64,000 bases of DNA from Mesostigma viride (lineage: Eukaryota; Streptophyta; Mesostigmatophyceae; Mesostigmatales; Mesostigmataceae), in NCBI GenBank assembly GCA_009746045.1, contig RPFO01000667.1, forward strand, positions 2,159,380 to 2,223,379. The letters are read 5' to 3'. The translations under genes and the position numbers were made by a program. Positions 1 to 11,061 of this stretch are shown in pieces; the stretch's first letter is position 1, and every line of letters starts with the position of its first letter. The notes under the pieces are model-generated. The model was given only the letters and a program-made list of their open reading frames with translations. It was not told where the DNA came from and ran no database searches.

Positions 1-1053
1 CTGGTCTAGCGGATGATCAGAGCCAGGGGTCTCAAGGCGGTCAGAACGCGCCAGCCGCAGGCCAAGCAGCGCCTAGGCGGCCGACCGTAGCCGAGGGGTA
101 CGCGGTATTAAGCCAATTTCAGTCCATCAAGGACAATTGGCAGCCCCGGGACGCTGAGAGGATGCTGGAGGACATGAACTTGTACACGGACATCTACACC
201 GGTGACAAGCTTCGCATTCTGGCGTCTAGAGCCTACATACGGCAGTCGGCAAGGCGGCTGTTCAAGTTCGTCCGGGAGCGACATACAGCGGGGGATACCT
301 GGGCTGCGTTCATGACGCGCCTCAGGGTGTTCCTAAGTGATAAGAGGACCATAGATGGTTCTCACCTGAAGCAGGAGTACCTGGACTACAAGCCCATCAA
401 GGGGCAGCTAGTGGTCCACGCCTTTGAAGACTTCTGCAAGCTGAGGGAGGACGCCATGGCCAAAGGTTTCTTCTGTGCAGACCGGATGGCCATGGGCGAC
501 TTTCTCAAGTCGCAGCCTGCAGCTGGATCCTATCACGATGGACAACGTGTCCATCCACATGCGCCAAGTCCATGGCTGGGCTGCCATGACGGACCAGCTG
601 TATGAGTGTTTCAGCGGCAAGTATGTAGGCGGGAAGCGCCCACGTCAAGGGGACGAGGAGGCAGCTGAGCCTGCAGTCAAGTCCATGAGGGGATCGGGCC
701 ACGGGGGTCCAGCGTCCTCGAGGGGGCCTGAGACCTCTTCTAGGGGTCGAGGAAGGTCCAGGAGGGGGCGTGGCAGAATGGCTGGACGGGGGACACCTCC
801 GAAGTCGGGACATCCACAGTCCCAGTTTGACTTCAAGAGGGTGGGTGGTCCTCCCAAGGCTGGACCCAGCAGTGGGACCTCACGGGACATCAGTCAGGTG
901 GAGTGTTATTTCTGCCAAGGGAAGGGTCACTTCAGGAATGAGTGTCCCTCGTACCTGAGGCAAGAAGGTCAGAGCAAGCCAGCTCAGGGTGGAAGCAAGG
1001 AGAAGGCTGGTCCATCCCAGGACAAGAGCAAGGGCAAGGCTGTTGATCATTGA
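1..1053 (+). pseudogene. Copia-type gag region of copy A
   Basis: Gag (structural protein) region of copy A, recognised by near identity with the gag region of copy B and by a CCHC zinc knuckle of the form C-x2-C-x4-H-x4-C near 905-945 (CYFCQGKGHFRNEC). A basic, Gly/Arg/Ser-rich stretch lies before the knuckle at about 700-780, as is usual for nucleocapsid segments. The 5' end lies outside the window. As part of a fossil element it is treated as broken and no product is proposed. Confidence 0.85.
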
Positions 1054-1368
1054 CTTGAGCCTGCACACATCCCTGAACCCTGGAGGGTGCCCCCAGGGGT
1101 GTGTAATGTAGTAGCTGCTAGTGACGGCAGTGAGGGGCAGCCCCATGCTCTAGTGACAGAGCCCATTGGACACGATGGGGTAAGCTTGGTTATCACAGAG
1201 AGTATGCCAGCTGTAGCTGCAGTGGTTACTCGCCAACGTGCCCGCCATGGCGGTGCTGAGCCTGAGGTAGGACCTGGTGCTGTGGACCCAGGTGGATCTC
1301 AGAAGCATTCTGACCGTGCAGGACTGGCACAGGATGGTCAGGATGAGGATAGGGCTGGAGACAGTCTG

Positions 1369-2054
1369 TGTAACGAACCCATCTGGGTCGTGCGAAAGAT
1401 CCTATTGTTAAGGTAGGTTATTCCCGGTTTCTTGGCTAACCACGACCACTCTCTGGGAGTGGGATTAACGGAACAGGCGTGGCTTTAGGCCTGTTACGGC
1501 TCGCGTTGATTAATATTGCATTAATCTACACAATCCACATTTAGGATGGAGCTACCAAATGCAGTTGGAATTATGCCCCAGGTTCAGACAGGTGAAAACA
1601 CACACTTTATTCCGAACCAAGAGGACGAGACTCTCGTCCTCGGACCAATTTCACCTAGGTCTGCCACCAGGCTGGCAAGGGGCGCCGACATGGCGCCGGC
1701 CTTCCAGAGAATTCCGAAACATGCAGTCCACACAAGATCCTCGGGTCGACATCGACCCTCGCCAGGCTACAGAATCCACGCATGGGTACAATATCTCAAC
1801 CAGCTATAAAGTACGCAGCGCGGCGCGACTGCACCGGCCTACTAGCTCTAGAAGATCTCGTACATCAACCTAGGCCCAAAATAACCGGTCCGAATCACAC
1901 AAACTATCATAGTTCCATACAAAAGTCCTGACCAAGGGACAATTCCCAAATTAAGTCCCGAAATGAGTCCCAAAGTCCTACGGACTATGACAACAAGCCA
2001 AAATACATAATTTATTCCATTGTTGCGCCCGTTCCAAGGGTCGGGTTCGCAACA
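1369..2054 (-). repeat. Chromovirus 3' LTR (minus orientation)
   Basis: The 686-bp copy of the LTR that lies downstream of the third reading frame in element orientation. It is preceded on the minus strand by a polypurine tract at 2056-2070. Two plus-strand frames inside it (1546-1809 and 1559-1873) recur at 12414-12741 only because the LTR is repeated, and they are not credible genes. Confidence 0.95.
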
Positions 2055-2055
2055 C

Positions 2056-2070
2056 TCCTCCCCCTCCCCG
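2056..2070 (-). promoter_or_regulatory. Chromovirus polypurine tract
   Basis: Directly inside the 3' LTR the minus strand is a run of purines (GGGGAGGGGGAGGAG). This is the position and composition expected for the plus-strand DNA primer of an LTR retrotransposon. Confidence 0.85.
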
Positions 2071-2342
2071 GGGGACGGTAGTCCCTACCGTCATGTAGAT
2101 AAGGACCAGCAACTAAAGAGAGAAAGCACACAACAAACATGCTACTAACCACACAGGGTTATTCTACTTGCCACGCAGGGCAAAAATCAGATTGACCATA
2201 GGGGTACTATGTCCCAGCCCATGTTCACCCATCGGACTAGTAAAACCAATTCCCCCAGAACTTGCCACACAGGGGCAAGCCTTGACGTAGTCAAATAATG
2301 GAATCCTTCCAGCTATCACCGTACCACCGCCGACCCTCCTGG

Positions 2343-4550
2343 TCAGCGGCCATGGCCTCGCCTGTCCCGCACCATCTGCTGCTGCTGGTACGCCCACCGA
2401 TAGACTCGCTCGCCGTGCTCCGTGGCCTGGGGGCCCCGAGTCCCTGGGAACCTCAGGAGATCCTCCTCGAAGGCCCACTGCTCCGGCTTGCCAGTGCCAC
2501 GGCGTCCGGACAGGGACAAACGGTCCCACGCGTTGGGAGGCCACATGGAGAGGAAGGCGGCCATGTACTCCGGGAAGGTGAACAGAAGGGACTTGACGTT
2601 CCTGTCCACTACCCCACAGCGGTAATCCGCCACATATGTTTCCCCCATACCCAGCATCACGGTGGCCACCTGTCCCAGATCGACCTCCGTTGCCGGCGGG
2701 CCCAAGCGATCATCCATGAAGTCGGGGGCGACGCCGTGCAGGAACGCCAAAGCGTTCGGAGCCAGCTTGGGGGGCTTCACCACACGGGGGAAACCCGCCA
2801 CATGGTAATCCCAATGATCGCCCTCCGGGGCGTAACGCGTCACCCCATCCACACTGAACGGAAAGGGCTCACCAGGGGTGATCTGCCGAGGCACCCGGTG
2901 GGGGATGTGGGGATACAGGTCCACTCTCAGCAATTCCATGTACGCCCCTCGGTCCTTGTAACACCAGGGCCCTGGAGTAAACGCTAGCGCATGGCCCCCA
3001 CACTCGTATGGAGCCCGCAGCTGGATGTCCGCGTCCCGATGCCAAGCCACCGATAAAATCTCCATGCGGGGGCGTCTGCCCCCGTAGGTGACAGTGCGAC
3101 CGGGCAGCGGCCGGATGTAGTCCCCCATCGTCCATGGCACAACCGGCGCAAACCCCTGGTGACAGGGCGGCGGGCCCGGAATTGCTGGCGCGAGCGCCTG
3201 AACTTCTGGCACCTGACCGCGACCCGCAGGTTGAGCAATTTCTACCTCAGTATTCGACCGTGTTGACTGCACGGACGACGGGCCGGGGACAGCCGTACCA
3301 CTGGCTTCTGGCGGAGCGACCTCTGGGGTCGATCGTTGGGTCTTCGCGGTAGATGGGTCCGCAACAGACTTGCCACGATTAGCCGATGGTGCGACCTCTG
3401 GGGTCGAACGTTGGGCCTGTGCAGTAGACGTGTCCGCCACCGCCTTGCCACGACCAGCCGAGGGTACGACCTCTGGGGCCGTCTTTGGCGACCGCGACCC
3501 CGAGTGTGGTCGTTGGTGGGCCGTTGCCTGGTCCCAGGTCCGCCGAAAGGACCTTTCCTCCTCACGCGCCCCCGGGCGTACACCCACACCCTGGGAAGCC
3601 TCTCTGGAGCGGGACGCGTCCTGTGAGCTGCGGTCACCCGAGTTCTCACGGCGGCGGGGGTCGCGCGAGGCGTTGCCGGCTGAGGGGGCAGGTTCCCGGG
3701 GCGCCGGACGCGGCGGAAACAGGTCGTCGTCTTCACTCCCGTATTCCTCATCATCGGGGCCCTCCCCTCCGCGATCATCCGCCTCGTCCAATTCCACGAT
3801 ACGGTCCAGCGCCTGCCGAAGGGAGTACTGGCCGTTGGTGGTGCAGAACGGGCCCCGTAAGGCCCCGTCTGGCGGCAAACCCCGGTAGGCCCACTGCAGG
3901 GTCTGACGTCGTGCCGGTGCGACGAGCAAGAACATGAGGCGTGGGTAGGCCATGAGGGCCGACACCGTAGTCACGCAACGGTCGCAGGCACAGCTGGGTG
4001 CGTGGTCCTCCCAAGCTGTCCCTACCGCCACATTCCCTCGAATCGCCGTCCGGGTCTCGACTTTGAACCCGCAATGCCTTTGCACGGATTTGCGGAACTT
4101 CTCGTGTCGATCGCGGGGCCACTCCAGAACCGAGGAGGCCAGGTAGTCTTGATCGGCCTTGCCGTGCCTGCGCCGTCGACGCGCCAAGAACACGCCCTCC
4201 TGGCCGTAGTCGGGCAGAAACGTCCGCGGATTAAAGGTCTCACGGTTGTTCTCGTTGGCGGTCGCGGCTATATCCGACCCCTGCTCCTTCATGTCTTCCG
4301 ACCGTCGCCTCTTGCCAAAACTGGTCCAAGTTGGCACGAACCCTGCCGGCTCCTCTGGGGAGGCTGGGGGTGTGAACCGCACCAAGGGACTGCTGGAATC
4401 ACTGCCTCTGGGGCTGCCTCTGGGGCTGGATCGAGTCTCCTCTGGGGAGCCCGTCTGTTGTACAAGGAATGACCACGAGCAGCGAGGCAACACCTGTGAG
4501 TACCGGTGTGTCATACCGACTAGTGTACTGTGTACCTGTGGTATGTACAT
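2343..4550 (-). CDS. Chromovirus third ORF, unknown function
   Basis: A 735-codon frame between pol and the 3' LTR, on the same strand as gag and pol. It shows three zones. An N-terminal part (about 1-260) has a basic stretch (FLARRRRRHGK) and a close cysteine pair (CACDRC). A low-complexity middle (about 260-450) is rich in Ser, Arg and Pro with a repeated RSTPEVAP motif. A C-terminal part (about 460-735) is rich in Trp, Tyr and Pro, with possible globular content. I see no signal peptide, no clear membrane helix and no furin-like site, so an envelope role is not supported. I do not recognise the family. An uninterrupted frame of this length in a young element suggests it is a real part of it. 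Confidence 0.7.
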   Translation of the reverse strand: MYIPQVHSTLVGMTHRYSQVLPRCSWSFLVQQTGSPEETRSSPRGSPRGSDSSSPLVRFTPPASPEEPAGFVPTWTSFGKRRRSEDMKEQGSDIAATANENNRETFNPRTFLPDYGQEGVFLARRRRRHGKADQDYLASSVLEWPRDRHEKFRKSVQRHCGFKVETRTAIRGNVAVGTAWEDHAPSCACDRCVTTVSALMAYPRLMFLLVAPARRQTLQWAYRGLPPDGALRGPFCTTNGQYSLRQALDRIVELDEADDRGGEGPDDEEYGSEDDDLFPPRPAPREPAPSAGNASRDPRRRENSGDRSSQDASRSREASQGVGVRPGAREEERSFRRTWDQATAHQRPHSGSRSPKTAPEVVPSAGRGKAVADTSTAQAQRSTPEVAPSANRGKSVADPSTAKTQRSTPEVAPPEASGTAVPGPSSVQSTRSNTEVEIAQPAGRGQVPEVQALAPAIPGPPPCHQGFAPVVPWTMGDYIRPLPGRTVTYGGRRPRMEILSVAWHRDADIQLRAPYECGGHALAFTPGPWCYKDRGAYMELLRVDLYPHIPHRVPRQITPGEPFPFSVDGVTRYAPEGDHWDYHVAGFPRVVKPPKLAPNALAFLHGVAPDFMDDRLGPPATEVDLGQVATVMLGMGETYVADYRCGVVDRNVKSLLFTFPEYMAAFLSMWPPNAWDRLSLSGRRGTGKPEQWAFEEDLLRFPGTRGPQATEHGERVYRWAYQQQQMVRDRRGHGR

Positions 4551-4600
4551 ACCTCTATGTGTATGTACATACCTCTAAGTGTATGTACATACCTCTATTG
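4541..4600. repeat. Three 20-bp direct repeats between pol and ORF3
   Basis: Three head-to-tail copies of a 20-bp unit beginning GTATGTACATACCTCTA lie exactly where pol stops and the third frame begins on the minus strand. Each unit holds a short palindrome, GTATGTACATAC. The placement suggests a control element for the third frame (promoter, splice signal or re-initiation context), but nothing in the sequence proves this. Confidence 0.85.
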
Positions 4601-7600
4601 CAACCTGTGGACCTTCTTGTACGCGTCTAGCAACCGCTTGCAGCCAGAGAGCTCCTTCTCCGTCCGCCAAGAGGCCTCTGCCCCATATCGAGAGAACTTC
4701 CACCGGATCCGATATTGGCGTTGTCGACCACGCCCGAAATCGCGATGGGCGACAATCTCCTCGACCTCGTCCTCCTGTTCCCCTGTCTCCGGATCGTATT
4801 CCACAGGAGCCGGGGGATTGAGTCTACCCTGGATCGAGTTCTGGTGGTACAGCTTGAGCTGGTCGCGGTGGAAGGTTGTTGCGGTGCCCCATGAGATGGG
4901 CACGTCCACCTTGAACATGACATCATCCCATTTCTCCAGCACTTGGTGGGGCCCCAGGTACATGGGCCGGAGCTTCGTTTTGAGCTCCCCTTCCACCTTC
5001 TGGGAGAATCGACCGAGCTGGGGTCCCTCTACCAGGACCCAGTCCCCGACCTCGATGTCCGGTGCTCTAGAGTCCCGCTTGCCTTCCACGCGAGCCATGT
5101 TGCGCTCGGCAGCGGCCCGGTACCCTTTAACCGCACTGTTGTGAGCTTGGCGCATCTTTTCCAGCAGGCTGCTCACGCCCGCCAGAGTAGTGCGCAGCAC
5201 CTCCGGTTCCGCCAGTGCCGGACTCGTCAGCAAGTCGGTCGGCGTCAGCGGATGCCTTCCCGTGTTGAGAAAGAACGGGGTTAGGCCATGGGCTGCCTGT
5301 GGTGCGTTGTTCAGGGAGAACTCCACCAAGCACAGCAACTCCTCCCAGTTGCTGCCCACCTCGTCGGTGTAATGGCGCATGGTTTCCTGTACCGTGCGGT
5401 TGAGTCGCTCCACCAGATGGGAGGACGAGCTGTGATAAGCCGTCCCTAGCGACACCTTGGTTCCCAGGCAGTCGAAGAACTCCTGCCAGAACCGGGCGGT
5501 GAAGAGCGTGTCCCGGTCCGAGATGAACTGGCGGCTGAGCCCGTGGAACCGGAAGACGTGGTTGAGGTACAGTTTGGCACACCCCTCGGCCGTGAGGTCA
5601 GCCGGACAGGGGGCCAGGTGACACATGCGCGTGAGTCGGTCCACGAACACCAAGATCTTGCTGTTGCCGTTCTTGGTCTTCTTAAAGGGGCCGACGAAAT
5701 CCATCTGGATCGAGTCCCAGGGACCCAGGGGATCAGGTAGCGTCTTTGGGACAGCCTGAGTACCCGTGTTCTGGGACTTGGCTATCTGGCACGACGGGCA
5801 TTCGCGTATATAGGCCGCAATGTAGTCCTTCATGCCAGGCCAGTAGAAGTGACGACGTGCCCTTGGTAGCAGCCGCCCAATGCCCTGATGACCGCCGACT
5901 AGGGAGTCGTGGAGCTCGTGGAGCAAGGCTGCTCGACAGAGCTCGGGTATGTAGAGGCGCCACGTGTCCGGGCGCACCATGACGTATAGGCGACCCCCTT
6001 GGAACTTGCACGGGAGCCTGCCCATCATCTTGGGGTGTGACTTGATCACCTCCAAGGCGGCCGGCTCGGTAACCGTGAAGCGGCTGATCAGCATCTCCAG
6101 GGGGGAAGTGACCGTATACGCATCGGCCTCGTCCTCCTCCTCCGGTTGGTCCAGCGCCGAGTGTAGGTACTCAGACACGACCACCGGGGATCCAAGAGGT
6201 TCCAGATGAAAAAGAGCCTGAGCCACAGCGCCAAGGGGAACCCGTGTGTGGGACCCCTCCCCTTCCCCGGGGGACCGCGCGTCCACGCGCTGGTCGTCGT
6301 CGCCATCGGGGGGCGACAAGGCATCCGGAGTGGTATGACTCATGTGAAACAGGTGGCGAGCCCGCGGCGACCGTGGGAGGTCATCGTAGAGCGGGGCGCC
6401 AGGCGCCTCCTCACAGGTGGTATGGAGCACCCCCATGTCCTCATAGAACCAGTAGTCAGCACGACGGGAGAGGGCGTCGGGCACCACGTTGTCCGCACCC
6501 TTCACATACTGGATCTTAAAAGGGGCAAACTGGGAAAGGTACTCCATCCACCTGGCCTGACGGGGCGTCAGATTTGGCTGCGTCAAGAGGTGGGTCAGGG
6601 GCCTATGGTCCGTGTGAATAATCAAACGGGCGGGGTCGAGGTCCCCTGTCTCGCTGACTGCAACATCAAACTGCGCGCCCAACAGGTGGTGGCGCCATGT
6701 GTGGCAACAGTAGACCACAGCCAACAGCTCTTGCTGGTGGACCGGATAGTTCCGCTCGGCGGGGATCATTGTGCGGGAGATGTACTCAACCGGTTGCAAG
6801 CCCTTGCCTTGGTCCTGCAAGAGGACCCCGCCGATAGCCACCTTGCTCGCATCCGTCGCAACCACAAAAGGAAGGGACGGGTCTGGGAGCACGAGCACGG
6901 GTGCCGCGGTCAAACTGGCCTTGAGGGCCTCAAAGGCCTGCTGGCACTGTGCCGACCAGACGAAGGATACGCCCTTCTTGAGGAGAGCGTTGATGGGCGA
7001 CGCGATCGTGGCAAACCGGGGGATGAAGCGTCGATAGTATGACGCAATCCCCAGGAAGCTACGCACGCCCTTCACGTCGGTCGGAGCTGGCCACTGTTGG
7101 ACAGAGGCGATCTTCTCCGGGTCCGTGGCCACGCCTGCCGCTGAAAGCGTGTGGCCCAGGAACGGGACGCTGCGCCCCGCCCGGACCTTAGCCCTGCGGG
7201 CCGAGAGATGCTCGTCCTCCATAATGCGCAGGACCATATCGACGTCCTCCAGGTGCTCCTCGAAGGTCTTGGAGTACACCAGGATGTCATCCAGATAGGC
7301 CAAAGCGCAAGTGCGTTTCCAGGACCAGGGCGGCTTGTCCCCCTTGCGAGGGTCGCGCAGGTCACTGGATACCTGTGGCAGGTGTGCAGTCCCCATGACG
7401 GGCCGCAAGATGTCGTTCATGAGCATCTGGAAGCTGGCTGGTGAGTTGCAAAGCCCCATCGCCGCCACACGGAACTGGTAGTGTCCGTATGGCGTATTGA
7501 AGGCCGTCTTGTGACAGTCCTCTTCAGCGATGCGGAGCTGCCAAAACCCATCGGCGCAGTCGATCACCGTGAAGCAGGTGGCGCCCTGTACTCGATTGAA

Positions 7601-8821
7601 GATGTCATCAATGCGCGGGAGCGGGTACTTGGACTTGACAGTGATCGCGTTGAGCTTCCTGTAGTCGGTGACGAGCCGCCACTTGCCCCCAGGCTTGGGC
7701 ACTAGGAGTACCCCAGCGGAGAAAGGGCTGTTACTGGGCTCAATCAGACCACGCTCAAGGAGGGCCATCAGGATCTTCTTGAGCTCCATCAGCTCGACTG
7801 GCCCCATCCGGTACATCGGGGACGTGGTGGGCCCGAAGCCTTCCTTGAGGCGGATATGGTGCAGCACAGAACGGGGCGGGGGAAACTGCGGTGTAGACTC
7901 GTCGAACAGCTTCTCCCGCTTGGCCAGGATGGCGTTGTAGCGCGCGATCTCGTCGTCAGTGAAGTCGGTGCCGATCTCCAGCAGCTCCTCAAGCAGGGGC
8001 ACAGAGTCAAGGCGGTACATGTAGTACTCCTTGCCCTTCTGCAGGTTGCGCGCGAGCGTCTTGCTGCTCATCAGCATCTGAGAAGCATGGCGTCGTGGCT
8101 TCTCGGGCCCCGCGTCGTGCTGAACGTTGTGCACCTCGGTGCCGTGCGCCAGATACTCGTGCCGTGGGCACCAGAAGGAGCCATCAGGGAACCAAACCAC
8201 CCGTCGCTTGACACTGATCGTCACGTCCTGGGCGTCCTGCCAATCAACGCCCAGGATGATGTCAGCTGCGCCCAGCGGCGCCACTGTGGCTGTTACCTCC
8301 ACTGGTATGCCCTGGACAACCGCCTTGAGGTCCACGAGGCCAGGGGACGGGTGCTTGTTACCATCGGCATACCGGACGTTGATGGGCGTCGGGTGCGGTC
8401 GAATCGTGTAGCCAGCGCGTCGCACCAGGGCCTCATGGATAAAAGATGTGGTCGCCCCCGTATCCACCATAAACTTAACATCCAGGATCGTCTTCTCCTT
8501 CAGAAACGGGTCAAGTGTGGTGGTAGGGAGGGCCAGTCCGCCGCTGAAAACTAGCAGTGTTCTGGTGCTTGGTGAGGCAGCGGACGGGGGGGCCTCTGGG
8601 GCCTGCCCGCCAGATCTATCTACATGATTGGCTGAAACGTGGTCGACCTCGGTCGCCGACACGTCTGCATATGAAGAGAGCGGGGAGACCTCTGGGGCCT
8701 GCCCGCCAGTCCTATCTACGTTATTGACTGACGCTATCTCCGCGCCCACATCTGGTGCAGGCGTCTGTGCTACCTGGTTGACTAACTCTACTCCTACTTC
8801 TACCCCTGTGGGAAGGGGCAC
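4595..8821 (-). CDS. Chromovirus pol (PR-RT-RH-IN-chromodomain)
   Basis: A 1408-codon polyprotein frame. Visible in order: an N-terminal linker; aspartic protease with VDTGATTSFIH near residue 120; reverse transcriptase with the YLDDILVYS active-site motif near 515; RNase H (VVATDASKVAIGG near 660); integrase zinc finger H...H...C-x2-C ending CPSCQIAK near 1010; integrase core with IQMDFVGPF and SDRDTLFTARFW and the final Glu in HLVERLNRT; and a C-terminal chromodomain (VEEIVAHRD, then YRIRWKF and ASWRTEKEL) near 1345-1400. The chromodomain steers integration towards modified histone H3 in related elements (family knowledge). Length and motif order are normal for a chromovirus, and it looks whole. 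Confidence 0.95.
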   Translation of the reverse strand: MPLPTGVEVGVELVNQVAQTPAPDVGAEIASVNNVDRTGGQAPEVSPLSSYADVSATEVDHVSANHVDRSGGQAPEAPPSAASPSTRTLLVFSGGLALPTTTLDPFLKEKTILDVKFMVDTGATTSFIHEALVRRAGYTIRPHPTPINVRYADGNKHPSPGLVDLKAVVQGIPVEVTATVAPLGAADIILGVDWQDAQDVTISVKRRVVWFPDGSFWCPRHEYLAHGTEVHNVQHDAGPEKPRRHASQMLMSSKTLARNLQKGKEYYMYRLDSVPLLEELLEIGTDFTDDEIARYNAILAKREKLFDESTPQFPPPRSVLHHIRLKEGFGPTTSPMYRMGPVELMELKKILMALLERGLIEPSNSPFSAGVLLVPKPGGKWRLVTDYRKLNAITVKSKYPLPRIDDIFNRVQGATCFTVIDCADGFWQLRIAEEDCHKTAFNTPYGHYQFRVAAMGLCNSPASFQMLMNDILRPVMGTAHLPQVSSDLRDPRKGDKPPWSWKRTCALAYLDDILVYSKTFEEHLEDVDMVLRIMEDEHLSARRAKVRAGRSVPFLGHTLSAAGVATDPEKIASVQQWPAPTDVKGVRSFLGIASYYRRFIPRFATIASPINALLKKGVSFVWSAQCQQAFEALKASLTAAPVLVLPDPSLPFVVATDASKVAIGGVLLQDQGKGLQPVEYISRTMIPAERNYPVHQQELLAVVYCCHTWRHHLLGAQFDVAVSETGDLDPARLIIHTDHRPLTHLLTQPNLTPRQARWMEYLSQFAPFKIQYVKGADNVVPDALSRRADYWFYEDMGVLHTTCEEAPGAPLYDDLPRSPRARHLFHMSHTTPDALSPPDGDDDQRVDARSPGEGEGSHTRVPLGAVAQALFHLEPLGSPVVVSEYLHSALDQPEEEDEADAYTVTSPLEMLISRFTVTEPAALEVIKSHPKMMGRLPCKFQGGRLYVMVRPDTWRLYIPELCRAALLHELHDSLVGGHQGIGRLLPRARRHFYWPGMKDYIAAYIRECPSCQIAKSQNTGTQAVPKTLPDPLGPWDSIQMDFVGPFKKTKNGNSKILVFVDRLTRMCHLAPCPADLTAEGCAKLYLNHVFRFHGLSRQFISDRDTLFTARFWQEFFDCLGTKVSLGTAYHSSSSHLVERLNRTVQETMRHYTDEVGSNWEELLCLVEFSLNNAPQAAHGLTPFFLNTGRHPLTPTDLLTSPALAEPEVLRTTLAGVSSLLEKMRQAHNSAVKGYRAAAERNMARVEGKRDSRAPDIEVGDWVLVEGPQLGRFSQKVEGELKTKLRPMYLGPHQVLEKWDDVMFKVDVPISWGTATTFHRDQLKLYHQNSIQGRLNPPAPVEYDPETGEQEDEVEEIVAHRDFGRGRQRQYRIRWKFSRYGAEASWRTEKELSGCKRLLDAYKKVHRLQ

Positions 8822-10688
8822 TATGCGCGAGGATCGCGGGGCCGGGAGGCCGCCTCGTCCGACCTTCCGGTCCCCCCTTCCCCCTCATCCGAGTCGTCGT
8901 CGTCGCCGGGGTTGAGCGCCTCATACTCGTCACCTCCAGCCTCGGACGCCTGTTGCTGCGCCAGGATCTCATTGAGCTCGCGCACTGTCCGAGAGAACGA
9001 CGCTGGGAAGCGGGGTGTCTGGAACTGGTTGGGCTGCGTGCGCGCGTCGCGCAGCTTGGCAGCCCGCGCGCCTGCGTTGCGCGGGCGAGCATCCCGCGCT
9101 GCCGGCGCTGGGCGCCTCTCAAAGGCGGGACCAGAAAACGTGGGGGCCTCCTTGGTGGCCTCCGTCGCCGTGCTGGTGCGCGCCTTGAGGCGCGGACAAT
9201 CCTTCTTGAGGTGCCCGACCTCGTGACACATGAAACAGCGGGCCTTGGACGCATCGATGGCGTGCAGTTGGGCAGCCGGCTGCTCGTCGTCATTGGACTC
9301 CTCCCCCTCCGACGGGGCGGGTTCCACCTCAGTGAAGTGGACACGGCGTGTCATCGTGGATGAGGCGAACCGGCGGGTGCTGGTGTAGCGCGGCTGCTTG
9401 ACGACGTCGGCCACCTGTAGAAGGTACTGCTGGACAGCGTGGATGTCAAGCTTGTCCCAGGGAACCTCGGCATAGTGCTTCTTAACCTCAGCGAGGAGGT
9501 CAGGATGGATGGCCTCCAAAAACCGAATCTTGTACTCGGTCCACGTCAGGTCCCCGGTCAGCCGCGCCGCAAAGGAGTCAAAGGTGGTGAGGAACTCCGC
9601 CAAGTCAGTGTTGCCTTGACGTAGGCGGCCGAACTCAAACCGCTCGGTCAGTCGATAGCCGGGAGGGATGAGCTTGCGCCGGATGCGCTCGTGCAGTTCC
9701 TCGACCGTCTGCGGGTATGACTGGGCCGCCACACTCTCAACGTTAAGCATCCCGACCACTGATGGGTCCATACACTTCACCACCACGTAGGGGATCAAAA
9801 CCTTGGTGGCCAGCTGCCACTCATGGTGTTCACACCAGACGGTGTACAACTGTTGCCACATACGGGCCCACTCGTCGATCTCACGGGGAGTCATGCCCGC
9901 ATGGAGCTTGGGCACCGCCTTAAAATCTGGCATAGGCGGGGCCTTGACAGGGTCAGGACGCAAGGGGCCGCCCTTGCTGCAGTACGCGGGGCTGGAAAAG
10001 GTGAGGGGCTCGTGCCGACGCGCCCGCATCTCCTGTTGAGAGCCCCGTCCTGCAGGCTGGTCATGCCCACGTAGGGACACAAAGGTGTCCTCCTCACGCT
10101 CGGGATCGAGGTCGCCGGATTCTCGGCGGGGCGCGTAGTCAGCGGACACCCACTGTGACGCAAAGGGGGCTGACTCACGCCGAACGCGAACGGACGTGGG
10201 ATGCTCATAACCGGGGTCGTCCAGGGGCAGCCGACTGAAATTGGCGTTGGTGGGCGCGCTCCTTGTGGGGAGGGAGGTGGGTACCGTGGGGAAGGGGCCC
10301 GGGGGATCGTAGTCCGCGTCCTCAGGATCGGTCTGCACGTGCGCCGACCCTAACGCCCGTGGCGGGGGTCGCGACCAGCTCTCGTTCGCTCCAAAGGAGA
10401 CCCGACGGGGATCCCTTCCATGACCCAGCCCCGACCCGCCGCGGCCACGCCCTGCCCAAGGGTGAGTCAGGCGCGGGCGGCCTACCCCCAATTGGGAGGA
10501 TTGCACGAACTCAGCCGGAGGGGCAAACGGCGAACTAGCTACCGGGCTAGCCGCGACCTCTATCTCCTCATCAGCCTCCTGCACGACTTCCACATAGGGT
10601 GGTCGCTGCGTAGGAGGTACCCTGTCCCAGTTACCCATATGCTGGGTCAATACCGGTCGCGATTGCTGCTGCGTCTGCTGTTGCTGTC

Positions 10689-10719
<31 letters not shown>

Positions 10720-11061
10720 CATCTGTCGCGACGGCGGAGACTGCTGAGACTGAGGCTGTCGCTGCGGCGACTGCTGAGACAATTGTTGTCGCTGCGGCGA
10801 CTGCTGTTGCTGATCAAACCCTAAGGCAGCTTGTTCTAGCTGCGACTCCAGGGTCGCCTGCCGTTCTGCGGTATCCCTAGCGGCTGCATCGGATCTCCGG
10901 GAGCCTCTGGAGCTCCTACTGGACTTGCTAGATCTTCTGGAACCGTGACTGGACGTGCTGGATACTTCCTGCCCTGCTCTATTGTCCTCTGGGGACGATC
11001 TAATGTTCTGGCCCTCTGGGGGCGACGTGTTACCACCACCTTGCTTTTTCTTCTTGGGCAT
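8821..11061 (-). CDS. Chromovirus gag
   Basis: A 746-codon frame for the structural Gag protein, which would package the element RNA in cytoplasmic particles. Residues 1-170 are low-complexity, with Ser/Arg stretches and a long Gln run encoded by CAG-type triplets (about 10660-10830). The capsid-like central part spans about residues 375-560 (hydrophobic, Trp-rich). A CCHC knuckle C-x2-C-x4-H-x4-C (CFMCHEVGHLKKDC) lies near residue 625. The tail is acidic. The frame ends where pol begins, with pol one frame back. Chromoviruses commonly make Gag-Pol by frameshifting or as one fused frame (family knowledge). It looks whole. Confidence 0.9.

Noticed and set aside
1546-1873. Plus-strand frames repeated at 12414-12741 as a gene family
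   Set aside because: They lie inside the chromovirus LTRs and repeat only because the LTRs do.
2343-4550. Envelope gene in the chromovirus
   Set aside because: No signal peptide, clear membrane helix or cleavage site is visible. Position after pol alone is not enough.
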